From Muribaculaceae bacterium (GTDB taxonomy: Bacteria > Bacteroidota > Bacteroidia > Bacteroidales > Muribaculaceae), in NCBI GenBank assembly GCA_029061225.1, contig JAIDSM010000123.1, positions 1 to 64,000 of the forward strand: a stretch of DNA of 64,000 bases. The letters are read 5' to 3'. Shown here one piece after another: positions 1 through 6,766 of the stretch (the first letter of the stretch is position 1; each line of letters opens with the position of its first letter). The notes beneath the pieces were generated by a model that saw only the letters and a list, made by a program, of their open reading frames with translations, was not told the DNA's origin and searched no databases. Both the position numbers and the translations under genes were made by a program.

Positions 1-8
1 CATAATTG

Positions 9-103
9 GGCTACGCAATAGGTTGGACGCGAGGGGACGCACGCGGAGCGTGCTGACTACACTGGGGGGAGCGGACGCACGAGCCGTGCGTCCCTACAAA
101 TAG
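9..103. repeat. Composite intergenic repeat with palindromic core
   Basis: A GGCTACGCA phrase is followed by a partial copy (35-53) and a full copy (73-97) of the palindrome GGACGCACG-N3-CGTGCGTCC, then CCTAC. The same core recurs at 6711, 24778, 39005 and 49089, always in the same orientation and outside genes. It lies just upstream of the pectinesterase. No promoter motif was recognised here. Confidence 0.8.
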
Positions 104-127
104 ATAACATAAAAAACTAAATAGATT

Positions 128-1093
128 ATGAGGAGAAAGATTTTGGCATTGTTGATGATGCTTGTAGGATTTATGGGGCAGACATGGGCTGCTGAAGATG
201 GACGGTATGCGAAGACGATTACTGTGGCGCAGGATGGCAGCGGCGATTTTAAGACGATCAACGAGGCTCTGAAGAAACTACGGGGTGATTTTGAGGATCC
301 CGTGAGAATCTTCATAAAGGATGGGAAGTATGACGAGAAGGTGCTGCTTAACTATACGCTGAAGAACGTCACTATCGAGGGGGAAAGCCGCAAGGGTACC
401 GTCATCACGCACGGAGACTACGCTTCGCTCAACAATATGGGGACATCGGGAAGCTACACGATGCGCGTGGACGGCAACAATATCACGCTGAAGAACCTCA
501 CTATCGAGAACACCGCAGGGCAGGTAGGACAGGCTGTGGCTCTTCACACGACCGGAGACAAGATACACGTTATCGACTGCGATATCCTCGGCAACCAGGA
601 TACGCTCTACGCTACGGGACACAACTCGCGCGACCTCTTCGACAACTGCTACATCGAGGGAACGGTAGACTTCATCTTCGGAGCGGCAACCGCACTCTTC
701 CGCAACTGCCATCTGCACGCGAAGCGCGACGGTTATCTGACTGCGGCTTCTACGCCGAAGGAGAACCTCGTAGGGTATGTGTTTCATAATTGCAAGGTGA
801 CGGCTGACCCGGAGGCCAAAAACGTATATTTGGGAAGACCATGGCGCCCGTATGCCTCGACCTTCTTCATCAATTGCGAACTTCCTGAGGGGATAAACCC
901 TAAGGGATGGCATAATTGGGGGAACGAAGAGAATGAGAAGACGGCAAAATACGGGGAGTATAAATGTACCGGAGCCGGTGCGAAGGATGAAGAACGCGTG
1001 GGATGGAGAAAGACGCTGAATGCACTTGATGCGGCGGAGCTGACGGATCCGGGGAGAATATTTACCCGCGGATCGGTATGGATGCCGGAATAA
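128..1093 (+). CDS. Secreted pectinesterase (pectin methylesterase)
   Basis: This 321-residue protein would remove methyl esters from homogalacturonan, releasing methanol, outside the cytoplasm. A signal peptide covers about residues 1-21 (basic start, hydrophobic core, ending TWA). The rest is a right-handed beta-helix of the CE8 family. The catalytic set is visible: Q135 in GQAVAL, Q157/D158 in GNQDTLY, D181 in GTVDFIFG and R237 in LGRPWRPY. The length suits a single-domain enzyme. No other pectin genes are seen downstream; a polysaccharide locus could lie to the left, outside the window. The ATG at 128 is chosen because the signal peptide begins there. The family assignment is secure; the exact substrate is inferred. 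Confidence 0.95.
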   Translation: MRRKILALLMMLVGFMGQTWAAEDGRYAKTITVAQDGSGDFKTINEALKKLRGDFEDPVRIFIKDGKYDEKVLLNYTLKNVTIEGESRKGTVITHGDYASLNNMGTSGSYTMRVDGNNITLKNLTIENTAGQVGQAVALHTTGDKIHVIDCDILGNQDTLYATGHNSRDLFDNCYIEGTVDFIFGAATALFRNCHLHAKRDGYLTAASTPKENLVGYVFHNCKVTADPEAKNVYLGRPWRPYASTFFINCELPEGINPKGWHNWGNEENEKTAKYGEYKCTGAGAKDEERVGWRKTLNALDAAELTDPGRIFTRGSVWMPE

Positions 1094-1130
1094 TATTTAA
1101 CTTTTGACTTGTTTTAGTGTCTTATATGGT

Positions 1131-1898
1131 ATGAAAGATTTTGGAAAGATAATATTGGCGACTATATGCCTGCTGTTTGCATATGGGACGGCGTCGGCGG
1201 ATACTAAGTTCGCCGACGAGACCCTTAAGTATGTGATTACTTATAAGTGGGGGCTGATCACGAAGGACTCAGGCGACGCTACGCTTTCGCTCAAGAACCA
1301 AGGCTCTAAATACTATATAAAACTTACGGGAAAAACCAAACCGTGGGCCGACGGAATGTTTCGTGTGCGCGATACTCTGATCTCGGTTATGGACAAGGAG
1401 AAGTTCAGACCCCTCTCCTATACGAAAGTGGCTCACGAGGGGGATAAATACGCGAAGGACGTAATAGAGTACTCGTATGCAGGGAAGCACGTCAGCGGTA
1501 AGGCCACTAAATACAGGGAAAAGAAAGGGACGATAAAGACGGAAAACTTAGAGCTATCTGCCGACGGTGATACCTTCGACATGCTGAGTGTCTTCTACTG
1601 GCTCCGCACGATCGACCCGGCTACCTTACCTATAGGACAGAAGGTGACCGCTACCCTATTTTCCGGTTCTCATGAGGAGACGGTGAAGATATGGAAAGTG
1701 GGAGCAGAGACAGTAAAGCTACGAAACGGGACAAAACAGGATGCCTGGCATATACGGTTTACGTTCACTTCGAAAGGAGGAAAGAAGACAAGCGACAATA
1801 TAGACGCGTGGATTTCGAAGGATGCGAAGCGGATTCCGTTGGAAATAAAGGGGAAACTGCCGTTAGGGCATGTGTGCGCGTACCTTGTTAATTATTAA
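1131..1898 (+). CDS. DUF3108-family secreted protein
   Basis: This is a protein of about 255 residues with a signal peptide (MKDFGKIILATICLLFAYG, then ASA). The frame is open from a TTG at 1104, but the ATG at 1131 places the signal peptide at the N-terminus and is preferred. The body matches the DUF3108 pattern of Bacteroidales: early 'LKYVITYKWGLI', then 'KPWADGMFRVRDTLISVMD', and a later 'FDMLSVFYWLR' segment. Family members are predicted periplasmic or surface proteins of unknown function. It starts 37 bp after the pectinesterase and could be co-transcribed. It converges on tonB. Confidence 0.8.
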   Translation: MKDFGKIILATICLLFAYGTASADTKFADETLKYVITYKWGLITKDSGDATLSLKNQGSKYYIKLTGKTKPWADGMFRVRDTLISVMDKEKFRPLSYTKVAHEGDKYAKDVIEYSYAGKHVSGKATKYREKKGTIKTENLELSADGDTFDMLSVFYWLRTIDPATLPIGQKVTATLFSGSHEETVKIWKVGAETVKLRNGTKQDAWHIRFTFTSKGGKKTSDNIDAWISKDAKRIPLEIKGKLPLGHVCAYLVNY

Positions 1899-1926
1899 AG
1901 ATTAAAGATTAGAGATTAAAGATTAA
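1895..1926. repeat. AT-rich simple repeat (ATTAAAGATTAGAG phrase)
   Basis: Three to four degenerate copies of a GATTAAA phrase begin at the stop codon of the DUF3108 gene. A similar stretch follows the ferredoxin gene at 21155-21187. Confidence 0.7.
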
Positions 1927-1929
1927 TTT

Positions 1930-1975
1930 GGCTACGCAGTAAGAGGCGGTTGGGAAACCGCCTACCCATAGGGGA
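1930..1975. repeat. Composite hairpin repeat, GGCGGTT type
   Basis: GGCTACGCAGTA is followed by a perfect stem (AGGCGGTT at 1944-1951, AACCGCCT at 1956-1963) and then ACCCATA. A near copy lies at 56772-56797. It sits between two convergent genes. There is no T-run on either side, so it is not a standard terminator. Confidence 0.75.
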
Positions 1976-1981
1976 GGGACA

Positions 1982-2788
1982 CTATTTGGGGATGATGGTG
2001 AAGGTGATGGAGCCGCGGGTAGACGTGGCTCCTTTTTTCGCGCTCCAACGGGCCTGCATGGCGGCGTCCTCGCATTTCTTGCGGATCTCGCGCGTGGCGG
2101 CTCCGGAGGCAGTGGCAGTCATCACCTTGCCTTCGGCATCGACTGTGATGGAGACCGTGACGGTGGTCTTATGGGAAAGAGAGACGTCGGGGAGCGGACA
2201 ACCAAGGAACTGACGGCCCGACATCTTACCTGTCACGCCGGAGGCCACTCCGTCGCTACCTCCGGGAGAGTCGAACTTTCCGGCTACCGAACCGGGCTTA
2301 CTGCCGAACTTTCCGGCCATGGAGGTGGCCACCTTTTCTTCCTCCTTCTTTTTATCGGGAGCTACAGTCTGCACCGGACTTTCCTTTGGGGTGGAGATGA
2401 GAGTCTGCTCGGGGGAAGGAACGGTATTTTCTCCTGAAAGGACGGTATGCGGCTGTTCTACGGGGGCCGGAGCGGGTTCACCTTTAACCTCGGGAGCAGG
2501 AGCGTCAACAGTCTCTACATCCGGCTCACCTATGCTCTTATTCTGCTCAAGAAGGAGTTCGGGATCAAGGAATATCTCATCTTCCTCAAGCTGGGGGTTT
2601 TCAGTATGGGCTGCCATACGCTCATCGTAGCGCAGAGTCGCGACGAGCAGCCACACAAGCATGAGCCCCACCACCAGAAGAGTGATGAGACCGGCTATGA
2701 CGGAGTCACGGCGGTCCTGCTGCTTACGCCCGGGCATGGCAGAAGAGGACTGAGACGGAGAATTCAAACTTGCATCCATATCTTTCAC
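1982..2788 (-). CDS. TonB-like energy transducer
   Basis: This 268-residue protein links the inner-membrane proton channel to outer-membrane receptors. A cytoplasmic N-terminus is followed by one membrane segment (about residues 30-51). A Pro/Glu/Ala-rich spacer (about 60-180) would span the periplasm. A TonB/TolA-type C-terminal domain follows (about 190-268), with the family pattern 'VTVSITVDAEGKV' and a final beta strand 'GSITFTIIPK'. It overlaps exbD by 4 bp (ATGA), indicating translational coupling. Bacteroidota carry many TonB paralogues, so the partner receptor cannot be named. Confidence 0.9.
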   Translation of the reverse strand: MKDMDASLNSPSQSSSAMPGRKQQDRRDSVIAGLITLLVVGLMLVWLLVATLRYDERMAAHTENPQLEEDEIFLDPELLLEQNKSIGEPDVETVDAPAPEVKGEPAPAPVEQPHTVLSGENTVPSPEQTLISTPKESPVQTVAPDKKKEEEKVATSMAGKFGSKPGSVAGKFDSPGGSDGVASGVTGKMSGRQFLGCPLPDVSLSHKTTVTVSITVDAEGKVMTATASGAATREIRKKCEDAAMQARWSAKKGATSTRGSITFTIIPK

Positions 2789-3249
2789 TTAGCGGCTTCT
2801 TCCTGAGCGGCAGGAGTTTCCTGGAGGGCTCGGGTGGCGAGCACCATCTTCATATGGCGGCGCGCGGCCATATCGAGAAGTTCTACAATCTTTCCGTATT
2901 CCACCTTTTCATCAGCATAAAGGGCGATGCCGCGGGTAGAGTCCTGCTGCTGAATGAGAGTGAGGGCAGACACGAGTTCATCGCGGGTCACCGCCTTCGG
3001 AGCGGAGTTGCCGGGGATGGAATCTGTGCGGTCCATCACTATATAAAATTGAGAGAGAGAATCCACATATACTTCTGTGAGAGGTTTATTGGATGTCTGC
3101 TCGGAACTCTGAGGAAGGTTCACATCGATAGCGGCAGGAAAGATCAGGGTCGAAGTGACCATGAAGAAAATGAGGAGAAGAAATATCACGTCGGTCATCG
3201 AGGACATGGAGAATGTGTCGAGACTCTGGAACGAGCGTTTTAGGGCCAT
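2785..3249 (-). CDS. exbD: ExbD/TolR biopolymer transport protein
   Basis: This 154-residue protein has one membrane helix (about residues 19-37) and a periplasmic domain. The essential membrane aspartate of the family is present as D20 in 'SSMTDVIFLLLIFFMV'. With ExbB it forms the proton-driven stator that energises TonB. It overlaps tonB by 4 bp and follows exbB after about 40 bp, a gap that contains ACGTTTTACGTT-type repeat sequence. An ExbD rather than TolR role is supported by the adjacent TonB. Confidence 0.93.
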   Translation of the reverse strand: MALKRSFQSLDTFSMSSMTDVIFLLLIFFMVTSTLIFPAAIDVNLPQSSEQTSNKPLTEVYVDSLSQFYIVMDRTDSIPGNSAPKAVTRDELVSALTLIQQQDSTRGIALYADEKVEYGKIVELLDMAARRHMKMVLATRALQETPAAQEEAAK

Positions 3250-3254
3250 GGGGG

Positions 3255-3290
3255 TTGCGTTTTACGTTTTACGTTGGACGTTTTACGAAT
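3255..3290. repeat. Simple repeat (ACGTTTTACGTTGGACG phrase)
   Basis: Three tandem degenerate copies of a TTTTACG phrase lie between exbB and exbD, inside the operon. A shorter run occurs at 5463-5482 upstream of nadK. Confidence 0.6.
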
Positions 3291-3916
3291 CAGGCGGCGG
3301 GTTCGTTGAGGAGGTCCATGAACTCCATGGTCTTTGTCTCAAGGCCTGTCATCACACGGTTGACGCGGGAGACAAGGAAGTTGTAGGCGAAGAGGGCGAT
3401 GATACCGACGACAAGACCGGCGACCGTAGTCACGAGAGCCTGATAGATACCGCTTGAGAGAACAATGATGTTGGCTCCTGTGCCGGCCATGGCGAGGGCG
3501 TAGAACGCCTCGATCATACCGGTGACGGTTCCGAGAAAACCGAGCATCGGGGCACCGGCAGCGGTAGTAGATAGCCAGGTGAATCCTTTCCCAAGTTTTG
3601 CGACTTCGATATTCCCTGTGTTTTCAATAGCGACGAGCACATCCTGCATAGGGCGGCCGATACGGGTGACTCCTTTCAGTATAAGGCGGGCATAGGGGGT
3701 ATCGGTCTTCTTGCAGAGCTGACGGGCGCTATCGAGGTCACCTTCATGGACATAGTCACGGATACGCTTCATGAATGAACTGTCTTCCTTAGAAGCACGG
3801 GAGATGGCGAAGCACCGCTCCACGAAGATGTAGATGCTGACGATGAGCATAAGGGCGAGGGGAATCATGATGTAGCCGCCGTCCATGACGAGCGACCATA
3901 GGGATAGGGTTTCCAT
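3290..3916 (-). CDS. exbB: MotA/TolQ/ExbB proton channel family protein
   Basis: This 208-residue inner-membrane protein has three predicted helices: about residues 15-33, about 115-135 ('GAPMLGFLGTVTGMIEAFYA') and about 150-175 ('ALVTTVAGLVVGIIALFAYN'). The GTVTGM motif and conserved threonine-rich third helix are typical of the ExbB/TolQ proton pathway. It would form the channel core with ExbD. It lies 65 bp downstream of pdxJ on the same strand, with no obvious promoter in the repeat-filled gap, so co-transcription with pdxJ is likely. Confidence 0.93.
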   Translation of the reverse strand: METLSLWSLVMDGGYIMIPLALMLIVSIYIFVERCFAISRASKEDSSFMKRIRDYVHEGDLDSARQLCKKTDTPYARLILKGVTRIGRPMQDVLVAIENTGNIEVAKLGKGFTWLSTTAAGAPMLGFLGTVTGMIEAFYALAMAGTGANIIVLSSGIYQALVTTVAGLVVGIIALFAYNFLVSRVNRVMTGLETKTMEFMDLLNEPAA

Positions 3917-3921
3917 ATTTA

Positions 3922-3975
3922 ATTTAATTCATAATTCATAATGCGTAATCTTAAATCTCCTTAATCCATACGATA
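3922..3975. repeat. AT-rich repeat (AATTCATAAT phrase)
   Basis: The pdxJ-exbB gap is mostly tandem AATTCATAATGCG-type phrases. The same phrase fills gaps at 4705-4770, 45545-45705, 49028-49060, 54149-54265, 54932-54967, 62408-62440 and 63294-63330. Confidence 0.7.
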
Positions 3976-3981
3976 ATGCAT

Positions 3982-4701
3982 TTATGATGGGAGGAGGCAA
4001 TCGAGGTAGGCACGGACAGTGGCGTCGATGCCGAGGTAGAGTGCGTCGCAGATCAGGGCGTGGCCTATGCTGACCTCGTCTATCCATGGAATCATCTCAT
4101 GGAAATAACGGAGGTTTTCAAGGCTTAGGTCGTGTCCGGCGTTGAGGCCGAGCCCGCAGACACGAGCCGCAGAAGCAGCCTCGACAAATGGACCTATAGC
4201 CGCCTCACGGTTTGCGGCATAGTTGTCGGCGTAAGCTTTCGTATAAAGCTCCACACGGTCGGCCCCGGCAATCTTCGCCTCCAGCACCTGCACAGAATCC
4301 GGATCTACGAAGAGCGACACCCTTATTCCGGCTTCCTTGAAGCGCTTTATGATGGCGGAAAGCATATCGAAGTTAGCTGTCACGTTCCAACCATGGTTGG
4401 AAGTGAGCTGACCGGGCGCGTCAGGAACAAGCGTCACCTGTGCAGGCTTCGTCTCAATCACGAGGCTGATGAATTCTTCGGACGGATATCCTTCTATATT
4501 CAGCTCCGTAGATACGGCATTCTTGAGGACAGGAACATCGGAGCGACGAATATGTCGCTCATCGGGGCGGGGATGGATTGTAATACCCTGCGCGCCGGCA
4601 GCCTCGCAGGCCAAAGCGAAACGCACGAGATCGGGATTGTTCTCGCCTCGGGCATTTCGGATCGTGGCCACTTTATTGATATTGACACTTAGTCTTGTCA
4701 T
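3982..4701 (-). CDS. pdxJ: Pyridoxine 5'-phosphate synthase
   Basis: PdxJ condenses 1-deoxyxylulose 5-phosphate with 3-amino-2-oxopropyl phosphate to make pyridoxine 5'-phosphate, the last ring-forming step of DXP-dependent vitamin B6 synthesis. It is a cytoplasmic TIM barrel. At 239 residues it has normal length. Signature segments are the N-terminal '[16 protein letters not shown]', '[14 protein letters not shown]', and the C-terminal '[15 protein letters not shown]' with the phosphate-binding '[16 protein letters not shown]'. It heads the leftward exbB-exbD-tonB cluster, a common Bacteroidales order. A canonical promoter at 5093-5124 would give it an unusually long leader of about 390 nt. 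Confidence 0.97.
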   Translation of the reverse strand: MTRLSVNINKVATIRNARGENNPDLVRFALACEAAGAQGITIHPRPDERHIRRSDVPVLKNAVSTELNIEGYPSEEFISLVIETKPAQVTLVPDAPGQLTSNHGWNVTANFDMLSAIIKRFKEAGIRVSLFVDPDSVQVLEAKIAGADRVELYTKAYADNYAANREAAIGPFVEAASAARVCGLGLNAGHDLSLENLRYFHEMIPWIDEVSIGHALICDALYLGIDATVRAYLDCLLPS

Positions 4702-4704
4702 TTC

Positions 4705-4772
4705 TTTAACAGTAATGCATAATTAGCTACGCTCAAGCTAAAGCAAGTCACAATGCATAATGCATAATCCTT
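4705..4772. repeat. AT-rich repeat (CATAATGCATAAT phrase)
   Basis: Several CATAATGCATAAT phrases flank a GCTACGCTCAAGC phrase. They lie within the predicted long leader of pdxJ. The remainder of 4773-5000 is AT-rich with no recognised gene. Confidence 0.65.
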
Positions 4773-5005
4773 CTTCCACCGGAATTCAAGCATATATACT
4801 CAAGCGATCTTATGCGTTTAAATTAATAATTTGTTATAACTCCAAGTTCAGTAAAACTAAACTTAAGGTTATGGGGTTATAAGATTATAAGGAAAGATAT
4901 GTTAATCTTTTCTATAAAAACAACGTGACAAAGCGAAAATATTACGCGAAAATGTGCATTTCGGAGAATTTAGGGATAAAAAAACCTAAAAAAAGCGAAA
5001 CTGCA

Positions 5006-5035
5006 TTGAAATTCGGCACAATATTTGTAACTTTG
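5006..5035 (+). promoter_or_regulatory. Bacteroidota sigma-ABfr promoter for the 5141 gene
   Basis: TTG at 5006-5008, a 19-bp spacer, then TAACTTTG at 5028-5035, matching the Bacteroidota housekeeping consensus. Transcription would start near 5042, about 100 nt before the small reading frame and nadK. Confidence 0.7.
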
Positions 5036-5092
5036 AATGCGTAAACCGAAACAGATGTGACTCACCGGCGACGGCCTGACGCATATTCAGGG

Positions 5093-5124
5093 CAAAGTTA
5101 GTGAAAAACATTGAAAATACCAAA
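5093..5124 (-). promoter_or_regulatory. Bacteroidota promoter reading toward pdxJ
   Basis: On the minus strand, TTTG (complement of 5121-5124), a 20-bp spacer and TAACTTTG (complement of 5093-5100) form a perfect consensus. The predicted start is near 5086. It faces the plus promoter at 5006-5035, so the two transcripts would overlap by about 45 nt at their 5' ends. Confidence 0.65.
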
Positions 5125-5140
5125 ATAAAAGAGATAAACA

Positions 5141-5461
5141 TTGACGACACAAGAGACACTCATACAGCGCGACGACTGCAGCCTGGTGACGCTTGAATGC
5201 GCTCCGGCCGACTACAGCGCCAGTATCCTGACGCATGCATGCGAGGATGCAGGGGCTCCTGTAGTGGATCTCCTCACCCAGCCGGCAGATGAACGAAGCA
5301 TCCGTGTGACCCTACGACTACGCTGCGATGATCCCACACCGGCTATCCATAATCTGGAGAGGTACGGCTATGAGGTGGCAGAGGCTGAAGGGAACCACTA
5401 TACGGACGCATTGATCGCGGCAGAGCGGCTGCTCGAGGTGCAGATGATGCTGAACGTGTAG
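5141..5461 (+). CDS. Small protein resembling the C-terminal part of a CBS-domain protein
   Basis: This 106-residue product has no signal peptide or membrane segment. The frame has a stop at 5135-5137 and its first usable codon is the TTG at 5141. The C-terminal half ('IRVTLRLRCDDPTPAIHNLE', then 'RYGYEV', ending 'MMLNV') resembles, from memory, the last about 60 residues of the CBS-domain protein that Bacteroidales often encode beside pdxJ and nadK. The two CBS domains are absent. It may be a reduced ACT-like regulatory protein or a 5'-truncated remnant. It lies about 70 bp upstream of nadK on the same strand and behind a good promoter, so it is probably expressed. Confidence 0.6.
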   Translation: MTTQETLIQRDDCSLVTLECAPADYSASILTHACEDAGAPVVDLLTQPADERSIRVTLRLRCDDPTPAIHNLERYGYEVAEAEGNHYTDALIAAERLLEVQMMLNV

Positions 5462-5534
5462 TTTGACGTTTTACGTTGGATAAAAGATGAATGAGGGATG
5501 AAGGAAAGGGAACGAATGCTGGAAATTTGATTTG

Positions 5535-6404
5535 ATGATGAGACGCAAGACATTAGCGCTGTATGGGAAATCCCGCCAGGACCAGAACCTGACAGGGATA
5601 ATGAACTTCATGGCCGAAGCCCGGAAACGGGGTTTCGGCCTTTTGTGTCATGAGAAATTCGCGGCATATCTATCGCGATTCGGAGAAAATCCTGATTTCA
5701 TCCCTCCGGTCTTCTCAGGGATTCCTGACGCCGACGTAGCCATCAGTTTCGGAGGCGACGGGACGGTAATCAGGACAGCACGCAGGCTCCGAGGCACGGA
5801 ATTGCCAATAGCCGGAATCAACACAGGGACATTGGGCTACCTTGCATATTTCACTCTTGATGAACCGGAACTTTTGCTTGACGGAATCGAGAAGAACACA
5901 CTTAAGAAGCAGCCAAGGCGCGTGATACAGGTTTCGGGTGAAAGTATACCTGAGGACTTCGTATGTTGCGCGCTCAACGACATCGCTGTGCTCAAGGAAG
6001 ATACCGCCTCGATGATCAACGTCAACGTGGAGCTTGACGGCTTATTCTTAGCAGACTACCGCGCCGATGGCCTGATAGTGTCAACGGCTACCGGGAGCAC
6101 AGCCTACAACCTTTCAGTAGGAGGTCCGATATTGCAACCGGGACTTGACTGCATGGTTCTGTCGCCTGTGGCGCCCCATTCGCTGACTCTACGGCCCATC
6201 GTCATAGCGGGGCACTCAGAGCTGCAGCTATATATGACTTCGCGTACGGGATCATATAGGCTGAGCGTAGACGGTTACAGCGTGACAATGAGGGATAAGT
6301 CGGTGCTGAGGATCAAGACAGCTCCGTATATGGTCAATCTCCTTAGTCCGCATGATGATACTTTTGCAGCATCGCTCAGGGAGAAGCTGAGGTTTAATGA
6401 TTAA
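5535..6404 (+). CDS. nadK: NAD kinase
   Basis: This enzyme phosphorylates NAD to NADP in the cytoplasm. The protein has about 289 residues. The hallmark GGDGT motif is at about residues 74-78 ('ISFGGDGTVIRTAR'), followed by 'PIAGINTGTLGYLAYF' and the C-terminal-domain motif 'YRADGLIVSTATGSTAYNLS'. The frame is open from a TTG at 5532, but tandem ATGs at 5535 and 5538 are better starts. It follows the 5141 gene after about 70 bp. Downstream are long simple repeats and a hairpin that could end transcription. Confidence 0.97.
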   Translation: MMRRKTLALYGKSRQDQNLTGIMNFMAEARKRGFGLLCHEKFAAYLSRFGENPDFIPPVFSGIPDADVAISFGGDGTVIRTARRLRGTELPIAGINTGTLGYLAYFTLDEPELLLDGIEKNTLKKQPRRVIQVSGESIPEDFVCCALNDIAVLKEDTASMINVNVELDGLFLADYRADGLIVSTATGSTAYNLSVGGPILQPGLDCMVLSPVAPHSLTLRPIVIAGHSELQLYMTSRTGSYRLSVDGYSVTMRDKSVLRIKTAPYMVNLLSPHDDTFAASLREKLRFND

Positions 6405-6612
6405 GAGTTAAGGGTTAAGAGTTAAGAGTTAAGAGTTAAGGGTTAAGGGTTAAGGGTTAAGGGTTAAGAGTTAAGGGTTAAGTATTAAACAATAAACATT
6501 AAACATTAAACAATAAACATTAAACAATAAACAATAAACATTAAACATTAAACAATAAACATTAAACAATAAACATCAAACAATAAGGGTTAAGGAGTTA
6601 AGAAATTAAGAA
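6404..6612. repeat. Long simple-repeat tract (GGGTTAA then AAACATT/AAACAAT phrases)
   Basis: About 12 tandem 7-bp units (GTTAAGA/GTTAAGG, 6404-6486) run into about 10 units of AAACATT/AAACAAT (6486-6585), then more TTAAG units. Together with the hairpin at 6627-6658 and a palindromic repeat at 6711, these fill the 360-bp gap between nadK and the convergent secreted-protein gene. No reading frame is credible here. Confidence 0.85.
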
Positions 6613-6658
6613 TTAAAAAATATACAAATGACCCCGGGCACTTTAGCCCGGGGTCATT
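6612..6658 (-). terminator. Intrinsic terminator, probably for the leftward secreted-protein operon
   Basis: There is a perfect 13-bp stem (AATGACCCCGGGC at 6627-6639, complement at 6646-6658) with a 6-nt loop. On the minus strand it is followed by an interrupted T-run (TTTGTATATTTTTTAATT). On the plus strand no T-run follows, so termination is best supported leftward, though the hairpin may serve both convergent transcripts. Confidence 0.7.
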
Positions 6659-6684
6659 ACATTATGACTGCTCTTCGTGTCGTT

Positions 6685-6740
6685 GGCTATGCAGTGGCAA
6701 GCCACGTGACGGACGCACGAGACATGCGTCCCTACCAATA
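6685..6740. repeat. Composite palindromic intergenic repeat
   Basis: GGCTATGCAGTGG is followed by the palindromic core at 6711-6735 (GGACGCACGAGACATGCGTC, then CCTAC) and AATAG. Copies occur at 73, 24778, 39005 and 49089. Confidence 0.8.
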
Positions 6741-6766
6741 GATTCGTCTCCGCGCGAGCACTCCGG

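Noticed and set aside
278..913. Long minus-strand frame opposite the pectinesterase
   Set aside because: The product is unrelated to any family, lies wholly antisense to a confident CE8 gene and follows its codon pattern; a shadow frame.
1944..1963. Perfect hairpin between convergent genes as an intrinsic terminator
   Set aside because: No T-run on either strand, and the sequence is a dispersed repeat (copy at 56772), so repeat identity explains it better.
6404..6612. Possible CRISPR array in the 6.4-kb repeat tract
   Set aside because: Units are only 7 bp, contiguous and without spacers; no cas genes nearby. Simple repeat instead.
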